NCBI RefSeq assembly: GCF_937891315.1
Contig: NZ_CALAGI010000148.1
Span: forward strand, 1 to 6,279
DNA: 6,279 nucleotides
Origin: an uncultured Amaricoccus sp.
Lineage (GTDB): Bacteria > Pseudomonadota > Alphaproteobacteria > Rhodobacterales > Rhodobacteraceae
Reading direction: 5' to 3'
In this document: piece by piece, positions 1-6,137 of the stretch
Position numbering within the stretch: the stretch's first letter is position 1
How the letters are laid out: every line of letters begins with the position of its first letter
Notes under the pieces: model-generated
What the model saw: the letters and a program-made list of their open reading frames with translations, nothing else
Database searches by the model: none
What the model was told of the DNA's origin: nothing
Made by a program: the position numbers and the translations under genes

Positions 1-12
1 AGAACCAGCTCG

Positions 13-372
13 ATGCCGTCGCGTCCCGACGATCCCAAGCCCTATTACGAAGCGCATGTCTTCGCATGCGTGAACGAGCGCCCGGCCGGCCACAAGCGCG
101 GTTCGTGCAAGGAGCGCGGCGCCGAGCCGCTGCGCAACTACATGAAGGCGCGTGCCAAGGAGCTCGGCCTCGCCGACGTGCGCATCAACCAGGCGGGATG
201 CCTGGATCGCTGCGAGCTCGGGCCGACGCTCGTGATCTATCCCGAAGGCGTCTGGTATCGCGCCAGCACCACCGCCGACATCGACGAGATCCTCGAGACT
301 CATCTCAAGCGCGGCGAACGCGTGACCCGGCTGATGCTGAGGCCCGAAGACGGTCCGTCGAAGAAGGCCTGA
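13..372 (+). CDS. Thioredoxin-like (2Fe-2S) ferredoxin domain protein, complete
   Basis: This 119-residue protein is a small soluble cytoplasmic [2Fe-2S] protein of the thioredoxin-like ferredoxin family, presumed to carry electrons; its partner is unknown. The cluster ligands are visible as C19 and C32 (C-x12-C) and C63 and C67 in the motif AGCLDRCELGP, followed by the conserved VIYPEGVWY segment at about residues 74-82 and TTADIDEIL at 86-94. The C-terminus (RLMLRPEDGP, about residues 105-114) matches how family members end, so the gene appears complete. The start at 13 gives normal family length; only 12 bases lie upstream, so no ribosome binding site can be judged. It is a housekeeping-type cellular gene, not a phage gene. 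Its TGA (370-372) is exactly where the truncated peptidase frame emerges, making it the cellular side of a breakpoint. Confidence 0.92.
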   Translation: MPSRPDDPKPYYEAHVFACVNERPAGHKRGSCKERGAEPLRNYMKARAKELGLADVRINQAGCLDRCELGPTLVIYPEGVWYRASTTADIDEILETHLKRGERVTRLMLRPEDGPSKKA

Positions 373-380
373 TCGGCGCG
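370..380. other. Breakpoint between ferredoxin gene and NlpC/P60 fragment
   Basis: The ferredoxin stop TGA (370-372) is followed within a few bases by codons of the peptidase catalytic motif (GAGCDCLGL begins at 375). There is no intergenic spacer, ribosome binding site or start codon. To the left, frame 1 carries family-typical ferredoxin sequence up to its end; to the right, frame 3 carries family-typical peptidase sequence from mid-domain onward. No integrase gene, tRNA gene or duplicated core site is visible here, so nothing supports a normal phage attachment site. A deletion or illegitimate recombination, or a misjoined assembly, explains it best. Confidence 0.65.
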
Positions 381-721
381 GGCTGCGACTGCCTCGGGCT
401 CGCTCGCGGCGTCTGGCGCGAGGTCGTCGGTCCCGAGCCGTTCGCCTTGCCACCCTATGGGCGCGGCTGGGGGGAGGCGGGGTCGCACGAGCTCGTCGCG
501 GACGGAGCGCGCACGGCGATGATCGAGGTTGATCCTGTCGCGCTGGATCCCGGGACGGTCCTGATCTTCCGGATGCACCACGCGGCGATCGCGAAGCATG
601 TCGGCATCGTCTCGGCGCCGGCGCGCTTCATTCACGCCTACGAGCGTCGGGGCGTGGTCGAGATCGACCTCGACCGTCCATGGCGTCGTCGCATCGCCTT
701 CGCCTTCCTGTTCCCCGCGAC

Positions 722-727
722 GGAGGG
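722..727 (+). promoter_or_regulatory. Shine-Dalgarno site of the g15-like tail gene
   Basis: GGAGGG lies 7 bases before the ATG at 735 and inside the last codons of the peptidase frame, whose TGA is at 729-731. This supports ATG 735 as the start and suggests translational coupling to the upstream gene. Confidence 0.7.
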
Positions 728-734
728 CTGATCC

Positions 735-3700
735 ATGGCGACCTTGGTCCTCGGCGCCGTCGGCACCGCGATCGGCGGCGCCGTCGGCGGAACGGTCCTC
801 GGCCTCAGCGGCGCGGCGATCGGCGGCATGATCGGCTCCGCCGTCGGCTCGATGGTCGACAGCTGGGTCATCGCCTCCATGCAACCCGGCCAGCGCTACG
901 AGGGCCAGCGGCTCGACGGTCTGCGCCTGACGTCCTCGACCGAGGGAATGGTCATCCCGCGAGTCTTCGGGGCCGCGCGCCTCGGCGGCAACCTGATCTG
1001 GGCGACCGATTTCCGCGAGGAGGTCTCGACGGAAACCCAGGGCGGCGGCAAGGGCGGCGGCGGCGGCGTGACAACCACCGAATATACCTACTTCGTGTCC
1101 TTCGCCGTCGCGCTTTGCGAGGGCCCGATCGCCGGGGTCGGTCGCGTCTGGGTCGATGGCGACCTGATGGACCTGACCGGTGTCACCTGGCGGCTCCACC
1201 GCGGCACCGAGGTACAGGGCGCCGACCCGGCGATCGTCGATGCGATGGGCGAGGATGAGACCCCGGCCTATCGCGGCACGGCCTATGTCGTCTTCGATGA
1301 CCTGCCGGTGACCGAATACGGCAACCGGATCCCGCAGATCACCTTCGAGGTATTCCGGCCGCTCGCCGACGCCGACGTCGCCGAGGGCCTCGTGCCAGCG
1401 GTCACCCTGATCCCGGCGACCGGCGAATTCATCTATGCGACCGAGGAGGTCCGGAAGGACGACGGGGCGGCAACCGAGAACGCGCACACGGCCGAGGCCG
1501 TGGCGGACATGGTCGTGTCCCTCGATCGCCTCGAGGCGCTGGCCCCGGCGGTCGAGAGCGTCAGCCTGGTCGTCGCCTGGTTCGGGAGCGACCTGCGCGC
1601 CGGGGCCTGCGAGATCAGGCCCGGTGTCGAGCTGCCCGCGAAGACGACCTCGCGGCCGTGGGTGGTGAACGGCGTCACCCGCGCGGCCGCGCACCTCGTC
1701 AGCACCGACGACCAGGACCGGCCGCTCTATGGCGGCACGCCGGCGGACTTCGCCGTGGTGCAGGCGATCCAGGAGATGAAGGCGCGCGGCCTGCGGGTCA
1801 CCTTCTACCCGTTCATCCTGATGGACATCCCCGCCGACAACGCGCTGCCGGACCCATATTCGGACGACGCGGCCGGATCCGGCCAGGCAACGTTCCCGTG
1901 GCGGGGGCGGATCACCTGCTCGCCGGCGGCGGGCTACGACGGGACCGTCGACAAGACGCCGGGCGCCGCGAGCCAGGTGGCGAACTTCTTCGGCGCGGCG
2001 GCGCCGTCGGACTTCGCCGTGAGCGGCACGGCCGTCTCCTGGACCGGCGGGGAAGACTGGGGCTATCGCCGCATGATCCTGCACTACGCGCATCTCTGCG
2101 ACGCGGCGGGCGGGGTCGATGCCTTCCTGATCGCCTCCGAAATGCGCGGACTGACGCAGATCCGCTCGGGCGCCTCGACCTATCCGGCCGTGCAGGAACT
2201 GCGCGACCTGCTCGGGGACGTGCGGACCATCCTCGGCGGGGGGACGAAGATCAGCTACGCCGCCGACTGGTCCGAATATTTCGGTCACCATCCCCAGGAC
2301 GGCTCGGGCGACGTCTTCTTCCACCTCGACCCGCTCTGGGCCGACGACGTCGATTTCGTCGGCATCGACAATTACATGCCGCTCTCGGACTGGCGGGACG
2401 GGACGGAGCACGCCGACTTCGCCGCCGGCTGGGCCACGATCTACGATCGCGACTACCTGCGATCCAACATCGAGGGCGGCGAGGGGTTCGACTGGTTCTA
2501 CGCCAGCGACGCCGACCGGGCCGCGCAGATCCGGACCCCGATCACCGACGGCGCCGAAGGCAAGCACTGGGTGTTCCGGTACAAGGATGTCCGGCGCTGG
2601 TGGTCGAACGACCACTACAATCGCCCGGGCGGGAGCGAAGCCGGATCCTCCACGGCCTGGCAGCCGGAATCGAAGCCGATCAGGTTCACCGAGCTCGGCT
2701 GCCCGGCGATCGACCGGGGTCCCAACCAGCCGAACGTGTTCGTCGACCCGAAATCGTCGGAGAGCTGGGTGCCCTATTTCAGTCGCGGCTGGCAGGACAC
2801 CGCGATCCAGCGCGCCTACCTGGAGGCGACGTATCTCTACTGGTCGGACGACGACAACAACCCGGAGTCCGGGGAATATGCCGGCCGCATGCTCGATGTG
2901 GCGGAATGCGCCGCCTGGACGTGGGACGCGCGGCCCTACCCGTTCTTCCCCCAGAAGGAGGATGTCTGGGCCGACGCCGCCAACTGGCGCCTCGGCCACT
3001 GGCTGACAGGACGGCTGGGGTCGGTCTCGCTCGCGGCGCTGGTGCGCCACCTCTGCGTCCGCGCCGGCCTGCCGGTCGAGCGCTGCGACGTGTCGGCGCT
3101 CTACGGGGCGGTCGACGGCTACGTCATCTCCGGCCTCGAGTCGCCGAGGACGTCGCTTGCGATGCTCGGCCGGCATTTCGGGTTCGACGCCTGCGAGAGC
3201 GAGGGCGCGATCCGCTTCGTCATGCGCGGTCGCGAGCCGGTGCTGACGGTGACCCCCGACGACCTGGCGCAGGCGAGCCCGGGCGCGGAGGTGGTGGAGA
3301 TCGTCCGCGCCCAGGAGACCGAGCTGCCGCAGGCGCTCAAATGGCAGGTGAGCCGAAGCGACGACGAGTTCGACAGCGTCGTTGTCGAGGCACGGCGGAT
3401 CACCGTGGAATCGGCCCGGGTAAGCAGCGAGACCTTCCCGATTACCGTGCCACCGGAAGAGACCGACCGGCGCTGCCGGCGGGCGCTGATGGAAGCCTGG
3501 ACGGGACGCGAGACTGCCACCATGACGCTGCCGCCTTCGCGGCTCGCGCTCGACCCGACGGACGTGGTCCGGCTCGCCCATGACGGGCGCGGCTATGACC
3601 TGCGGATCACGCGCATCGCCGACGGCGAGGCCCGGAGCCTCGAGGCGATCCGGCAGGACCGTGAGGTCTACGATCTGCCACCCGGGACCGCCCGTCAGGT

Positions 3701-4682
3701 ACGGCTGCGCAGCCCTGTCCTGTTCCCGGCGCCCGAGGTGGTGTTCCTGAACCTGCCGATCCTGACCGAGGACCAGACCCCCATCCGGCCACTCGTCGCC
3801 GCCGCCGTGAGCCCGTGGCCGGGCCGGATGGCCGTATGGCGCGACGCCGGCGACGACGCCTACGAGCGCCTGACCACCTTCACCAGGCCGGCCCGGCTGG
3901 GCGTGCTGGCGTTCGACCTGTATTCCGGCCCGCTCTGGCGCTGGGACTACGGGAACGCGATGTTCGTCGATCTCGAGTCCGGCACGCTGACGAGCGTCAC
4001 CGAGCGCGCGCTGTTCCGGGGCGCCAACGCCTTCGCGGTGCGCTCCGGGACGAGCCGGTGGGAGATCGTGCAGGCGCGCACAGTCGAGCTCGTGTCGCCG
4101 GGTCGCTACCGCCTGACGAACCTGCTGCGCGGGCAGCGCGGCAGCGAACATGCGATGGCGGACGTCGTCGCCGCCGGCGCCCGGGTCGTAGCGCTCGACG
4201 ATGCGCTCGCGGAGGTGCCGGTGTCGGAGGCGGACCTCGGCGGCGAGTGGGACTGGCGCGTGGGTCCGGCGCGGCGCCCGGTCACCGACAGCGCCTATGC
4301 CGAGCAGGCATTCACCCCGAGGGGGACCGGTCTGCGACCTTTCTCGGTCGTCCATATCAGCCAGCCGTGGCGGCGAGGTCGCGTGCCCGGTGATCTGACC
4401 ATCTCGTGGGTCCGGAGGTCGCGCGTGCTGAGCGCGGACAACTGGGAGAACGGGGTGCTGCTCGCCGAGGAGGAGGAGGCCTACGACGTCGAGATCCTCG
4501 ACGGCGGTGCCATTGTCCGCGCCTTCACCGCCGACACGACCAGCGTGGTCTATACCGCCGCGCAGCAGACCGCCGACTGGGGCGCGCCGCTCGGGCCGGG
4601 CGACACGCTCGATGTTCGGGTCGCCCAGATCTCCGCCGTCGTCGCCCGCGGCCCCGCGCCGGTCGAGACGCTTTATTTCTGA
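735..4682 (+). CDS. GTA g15-like host-specificity / baseplate megaprotein with GTA_TIM barrel
   Basis: A 1315-residue tail-tip protein of the family typified by Rhodobacter capsulatus GTA g15 (Rcc01698, the baseplate 'megatron'), thought to build the distal tail and contact the cell surface. The length is normal for the family. The N-terminus (about 7-41) is a glycine-zipper-like hydrophobic stretch with repeated GxxxG spacing. A Gly-rich loop (103-111, GGGKGGGGG) precedes TEYTYFVSFAVALCEGP. A TIM-barrel region runs from about 275, with the conserved GTA_TIM core at about 445-745. Its landmarks are ASEMRGLT (E469), FVGIDNYMPLSDWRDG (541-556), GGEGFDWFYASDADR, DGAEGKHWVFRYKD, FTELGCPA (E653), FVDPKSSES and TWDARPYPFFP. 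E469 and E653 sit where glycoside-hydrolase barrels carry acidic residues; catalysis is unproven. A Phage-tail_3-type region follows (about 800-970), then a conserved RLTNLLRGQRGSEHAM motif (about 1124-1139) and a beta-rich, FN3-like C-terminus (about 1220-1315). The frame is intact with no stop or shift. It starts 3 bases after the peptidase stop. Confidence 0.96.
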   Translation: MATLVLGAVGTAIGGAVGGTVLGLSGAAIGGMIGSAVGSMVDSWVIASMQPGQRYEGQRLDGLRLTSSTEGMVIPRVFGAARLGGNLIWATDFREEVSTETQGGGKGGGGGVTTTEYTYFVSFAVALCEGPIAGVGRVWVDGDLMDLTGVTWRLHRGTEVQGADPAIVDAMGEDETPAYRGTAYVVFDDLPVTEYGNRIPQITFEVFRPLADADVAEGLVPAVTLIPATGEFIYATEEVRKDDGAATENAHTAEAVADMVVSLDRLEALAPAVESVSLVVAWFGSDLRAGACEIRPGVELPAKTTSRPWVVNGVTRAAAHLVSTDDQDRPLYGGTPADFAVVQAIQEMKARGLRVTFYPFILMDIPADNALPDPYSDDAAGSGQATFPWRGRITCSPAAGYDGTVDKTPGAASQVANFFGAAAPSDFAVSGTAVSWTGGEDWGYRRMILHYAHLCDAAGGVDAFLIASEMRGLTQIRSGASTYPAVQELRDLLGDVRTILGGGTKISYAADWSEYFGHHPQDGSGDVFFHLDPLWADDVDFVGIDNYMPLSDWRDGTEHADFAAGWATIYDRDYLRSNIEGGEGFDWFYASDADRAAQIRTPITDGAEGKHWVFRYKDVRRWWSNDHYNRPGGSEAGSSTAWQPESKPIRFTELGCPAIDRGPNQPNVFVDPKSSESWVPYFSRGWQDTAIQRAYLEATYLYWSDDDNNPESGEYAGRMLDVAECAAWTWDARPYPFFPQKEDVWADAANWRLGHWLTGRLGSVSLAALVRHLCVRAGLPVERCDVSALYGAVDGYVISGLESPRTSLAMLGRHFGFDACESEGAIRFVMRGREPVLTVTPDDLAQASPGAEVVEIVRAQETELPQALKWQVSRSDDEFDSVVVEARRITVESARVSSETFPITVPPEETDRRCRRALMEAWTGRETATMTLPPSRLALDPTDVVRLAHDGRGYDLRITRIADGEARSLEAIRQDREVYDLPPGTARQVRLRSPVLFPAPEVVFLNLPILTEDQTPIRPLVAAAVSPWPGRMAVWRDAGDDAYERLTTFTRPARLGVLAFDLYSGPLWRWDYGNAMFVDLESGTLTSVTERALFRGANAFAVRSGTSRWEIVQARTVELVSPGRYRLTNLLRGQRGSEHAMADVVAAGARVVALDDALAEVPVSEADLGGEWDWRVGPARRPVTDSAYAEQAFTPRGTGLRPFSVVHISQPWRRGRVPGDLTISWVRRSRVLSADNWENGVLLAEEEEAYDVEILDGGAIVRAFTADTTSVVYTAAQQTADWGAPLGPGDTLDVRVAQISAVVARGPAPVETLYF

Positions 4683-4686
4683 AGGA
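4682..4686 (+). promoter_or_regulatory. Shine-Dalgarno site overlapping the g15-like stop codon
   Basis: AAGGA overlaps the last base of the tail-gene TGA (4680-4682) and lies 8 bases before ATG 4695. This fixes the start of the DUF2793 gene and points to coupled translation. Confidence 0.7.
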
Positions 4687-4694
4687 TACGCCCC

Positions 4695-5432
4695 ATGCCG
4701 ACCGCCCATCTCGACCTGCCGTTCATCGCCGCCAGCCAGTCGCAGAAGCACGTGACCCACAACGAGGCGCTGCGGCTGCTCGACGGGATCACGCAGCTCG
4801 CCGTGCTCGACCGGCACCTCGCGGCCCCGCCCGGCAGCCCGGCCGAGGGCGCGCGCTACATCGTCGCCGGCAGCCCGACCGGCGCCTGGAGCGGCTGGGC
4901 ATCGAGCGTCGCGCTCTGGGTCGATGGGGCATGGATGCGCCTCGTGCCCCGCTCGGGCTGGATCGCGTGGGTCGAGGACGAGAGCCAGGCGGTGATCTGG
5001 ACCGGCACCTCGTGGGAACCGCTGGTCAACGCGCTCGGCTATATCGGTCTGTCATCGAGCGTCACGCTCGCGCTCGGCGCCGCCGGCGGCGCGGTCGGGG
5101 TCGCCGTGGCGGAGCAACTCCTGTCCGGACTCTCCGGCGCCAGCCGCGATTCGACGGTTCTGATCCCCGATCGCGCGGTGCTGCTCGGGGTCTCCACGCG
5201 CGTGACGACCGCGATCACCGGCGCGACCTCGTTCAGTTGCGGCATCGTCGGAGAGACCTCGAAATTCGGCGGCTCCCTCGGCGTCTCCGCCGGCTCCTCG
5301 AATATCGGGGTGATCGGGCCGACCGCCTTCTATGCCGATACGGCGGTCCGGTTGACGGCCAACGGTGGCAACTTCAGCGGCGGCGCAGTTCGGATCGCTC
5401 TCCACTACTTGACATGCACGGCTCCCAGTTGA
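4695..5432 (+). CDS. DUF2793 domain phage/GTA-associated protein
   Basis: This 245-residue protein belongs to the DUF2793 family, which is common next to tail genes in alphaproteobacterial prophages. Its molecular role is not established; a virion surface or tail accessory role is inferred from position. The DUF2793 signature is at the N-terminus: TAHLDLPFIAASQSQKHVTH at about residues 3-22, then NEALRLLD and the Trp-rich pair GAWSGWASSVALWVDGAWM and WTGTSWEPL up to about residue 110. A low-complexity Ala/Gly/Ser linker (about 115-140) leads to a separate C-terminal domain (about 145-245). That domain is rich in Gly, Ser and Thr, has regularly spaced hydrophobic residues and few charges, and is likely an all-beta fold. 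It includes SKFGGSLGVSAGSSNIGVIG and TAFYADTAVRLTANGGNF. There is no signal peptide or membrane segment. ATG 4695 is chosen because of the AAGGA 8 bases upstream and because the family begins with this sequence. A sizeable gap (5433-5509) separates it from the next gene. Confidence 0.92.
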   Translation: MPTAHLDLPFIAASQSQKHVTHNEALRLLDGITQLAVLDRHLAAPPGSPAEGARYIVAGSPTGAWSGWASSVALWVDGAWMRLVPRSGWIAWVEDESQAVIWTGTSWEPLVNALGYIGLSSSVTLALGAAGGAVGVAVAEQLLSGLSGASRDSTVLIPDRAVLLGVSTRVTTAITGATSFSCGIVGETSKFGGSLGVSAGSSNIGVIGPTAFYADTAVRLTANGGNFSGGAVRIALHYLTCTAPS

Positions 5433-5509
5433 TCGCCTCAGGGTTGATCCATACCCGCGTCGCGGAGAAAAGAGATTTGCGTCACCCCATAGAGAAAGCG
5501 CGTGTGTTG

Positions 5510-5668
5510 ATGGATTATCTGGTGGCCGGCCTGACGCTCGCGGCTTGCCTGCTCGGTGCCGCGATTGTGGTGCGGAGCGGCGCGCGCCGCGTCGAACGGC
5601 GGCTCGGGCGTGTAGAGCAGGACCTGCGCCGAGACGCTCCCTCCGGCGCTGATGGAGAGATGCCATGA
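5510..5668 (+). CDS. Small single-pass membrane protein, candidate lysis-cassette component
   Basis: I do not recognise a named family. From ATG 5510 it is 52 residues: a hydrophobic segment (about 4-21, LVAGLTLAACLLGAAIVV), a basic juxtamembrane stretch (R22, R26, R27, R30, R31) and a short helical tail containing RVERRLGRVEQDLRR (27-41). The positive-inside rule suggests N-out, C-in topology. The stop overlaps the next start in ATGA (5665-5668), implying coupled translation with the following membrane protein, whose juxtamembrane motif it resembles. Position between tail genes and an amidase suggests a holin-like or lysis-accessory role, which is inference. The start is uncertain: GTG 5504 and TTG 5507 are in frame, and AGAGAAAG (5491-5498) is better spaced for 5504. 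ATG 5414 is also in frame but overlaps the preceding gene and would give a long charged N-terminus. Confidence 0.62.
   Translation: MDYLVAGLTLAACLLGAAIVVRSGARRVERRLGRVEQDLRRDAPSGADGEMP
5654..5660 (+). promoter_or_regulatory. Shine-Dalgarno site for the second membrane protein
   Basis: GGAGAGA lies inside the end of the small membrane-protein gene. Its GGAG core is 7 bases before ATG 5665, which supports that start and the ATGA overlap. Confidence 0.65.
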
Positions 5669-6003
5669 TCGAGTGGATCGCGCGCTGGCCGCTTGGCACC
5701 GGCGAGACGCTGGCGCTGGTCGGCGCTCTCGCCGGCTTCGTCCTCTTCGTCTGGCGCACCGCGCTTCGCGTCGAGCGAGGTATCGGGCGGCTCGAGGATG
5801 GGCTGCAGGGCTATGCGAAGAACAGCGACGAGGCGACGCGGGAGCTCGGCCGCCGCGTCTCGGCGCTGGAGGATCGGGTGCGCGCCCAGACCGCGCAGGA
5901 GGGCAGCGTGCTTGCGACGCTCGGGGCGCTCCAGACACAGGTGGGGGCGATGTCGAGCCGCCTCGACGGGCTGGTCTCGGCCCTGCTGCGCCGCCCCGAG
6001 TAG
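5665..6003 (+). CDS. Membrane-anchored coiled-coil phage protein, candidate holin/lysis accessory
   Basis: 112 residues: a short N-terminal segment with two Trp (W4, W8), one transmembrane helix (about 15-30, TLALVGALAGFVLFVW), a basic flank (R31, R35, R38) and a long helical domain (about 36-108) with heptad-like hydrophobic spacing, for example LGRRVSALEDRVRAQ and LGALQTQVGAMSSRLDGLV. This predicts a coiled coil in the cytoplasm with N-out topology. It resembles DUF2730-type and other small phage proteins with one membrane helix and a coiled coil; I cannot assign a family firmly. It overlaps the preceding gene by ATGA and precedes an endolysin, so a role in lysis control or membrane permeabilisation is the best contextual guess. 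The gene ends at an amber TAG (6001-6003). The same frame stays open for 45 more codons to a TGA (6139-6141) overlapping the lysin ATG, so a longer ancestral version of about 158 residues is possible. Confidence 0.78.
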   Translation: MIEWIARWPLGTGETLALVGALAGFVLFVWRTALRVERGIGRLEDGLQGYAKNSDEATRELGRRVSALEDRVRAQTAQEGSVLATLGALQTQVGAMSSRLDGLVSALLRRPE

Positions 6004-6073
6004 GAGCTGGCCCGGGCCGCCGCCGAGCGCGCCGGGACATCGCGGATTTTCGAACCGCCGCGCGGGCGAATGA

Positions 6074-6088
6074 GATCCGCGCTGGATC
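6074..6088. repeat. Short inverted repeat GATCC-N5-GGATC
   Basis: A perfect 5-bp inverted repeat (6074-6078 and 6084-6088) around GCGCT overlaps the first two units of the periodic tract. It could form a weak hairpin or a dyad binding site, but arms this short are common by chance. Confidence 0.4.
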
Positions 6089-6117
6089 AAGACCCGATCA
6101 AGACACGATCAAGACCC
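6074..6117 (+). repeat. Four GATC-headed units with exact 11-bp period
   Basis: GATC occurs at 6074, 6085, 6096 and 6107, each 11 bases apart. The last three units are near-identical: GATCAAGACCC, GATCAAGACAC, GATCAAGACCC. The first (GATCCGCGCTG) shares only the GATC head. The period is close to one DNA helical turn and is not a multiple of three, so it does not reflect a peptide repeat. The tract ends 9 bases before the lysin Shine-Dalgarno, so it could be an operator-like or 5'-leader element; this is inference. Confidence 0.7.
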
Positions 6118-6125
6118 TCCCGCCC

Positions 6126-6133
6126 GAAGGAAG
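6126..6133 (+). promoter_or_regulatory. Shine-Dalgarno site of the endolysin gene
   Basis: GAAGGAAG, with its AAGGA core at 6127-6131, sits 6 bases before ATG 6138. It is one of the strongest ribosome binding sites in the window and fixes the lysin start. Confidence 0.75.
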
Positions 6134-6137
6134 CGCC

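Larger units (their letters stand above)
369..731 (+). pseudogene. 5'-truncated GTA g14-like NlpC/P60 cell-wall peptidase
   Basis: The frame encodes the C-terminal 120 residues of an NlpC/P60 cysteine peptidase of the kind carried on GTA and phage tail tips (Rhodobacter capsulatus GTA g14), which cuts peptide bonds in peptidoglycan during DNA entry. Counting from the codon at 369, the catalytic Cys is C8 in GCDCLGL (codon 390-392), the catalytic His is H77 in AKHVGIV, and the third active-site residue is H89 in RFIHAY. The end, WRRRIAFAFLFP, is typical of the family. What is missing is the N-terminal 25-30 residues, including the helix and the GTPY-type segment before the catalytic Cys. No ATG, GTG or TTG lies in frame between the ferredoxin body and C8. 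Position 369 is only a CTG used to mark the boundary, and the first in-frame ATG (519) would lose the Cys. No internal stop or frameshift is seen, so the damage is confined to the 5' end. It may be a pseudogene, a mis-assembly, or part of a fusion. Confidence 0.8.
6004..6137 (+). other. Spacer before the endolysin, open in the upstream gene's frame
   Basis: These 134 bases hold no independently supported gene. Read in frame with the preceding membrane protein after its TAG, they encode an uninterrupted Arg/Ala/Pro-rich stretch, including ARAAAERAGTSRIFEPPRG, that ends at TGA 6139-6141. The right half carries the 11-bp periodic GATC tract and the lysin Shine-Dalgarno. No factor-independent terminator is visible. 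Confidence 0.4.

Noticed and set aside
66..368. Upstream extension of the peptidase frame from ATG 66
   Set aside because: It runs out of frame through the ferredoxin gene, is Arg-rich, and lacks the peptidase N-terminal GTPY-type segment, so it is not a genuine N-terminus.
355..372. Programmed -1 frameshift joining ferredoxin and peptidase
   Set aside because: No X-XXY-YYZ slippery heptamer in the ferredoxin frame and no obvious downstream stem or pseudoknot; a deletion or sequence error is simpler.
1041..1067. GGC-rich tandem stretch
   Set aside because: It encodes the Gly-rich loop (GGGKGGGGG) conserved at this position in g15-like proteins, so coding explains it.
1658..3583. Long + strand frame inside the tail gene
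   Set aside because: It is a frame shadow: Arg-rich and domain-less, while the 735-4682 frame carries continuous family motifs through the same region.
300..4817. Stop-free 1505-codon reading frame on the minus strand opposite the tail gene
   Set aside because: It spans three unrelated genes, its translation is Arg/Asp/Gly/Pro/Ala-rich without recognisable domains, and such mirror frames are expected opposite long high-GC genes whose third positions are G or C.
5409..5437. Possible promoter: perfect TTGACA at 5409-5414
   Set aside because: The position 17 bases downstream reads ATCGCC, with no -10-like hexamer at 16-18 spacing, and the TTGACA lies within the DUF2793 coding sequence.
4406..5509. 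Long frame leading into the 52-residue membrane protein
   Set aside because: Only the end of this frame looks like protein (membrane helix plus motif). The upstream part overlaps the tail and DUF2793 genes and has shadow composition.
5537..5548. Lipobox-like LAAC (residues 10-13) in the small membrane protein, hinting at an outer-membrane spanin
   Set aside because: No basic n-region precedes it and strongly hydrophobic residues continue after the Cys, so it reads as an ordinary membrane helix.
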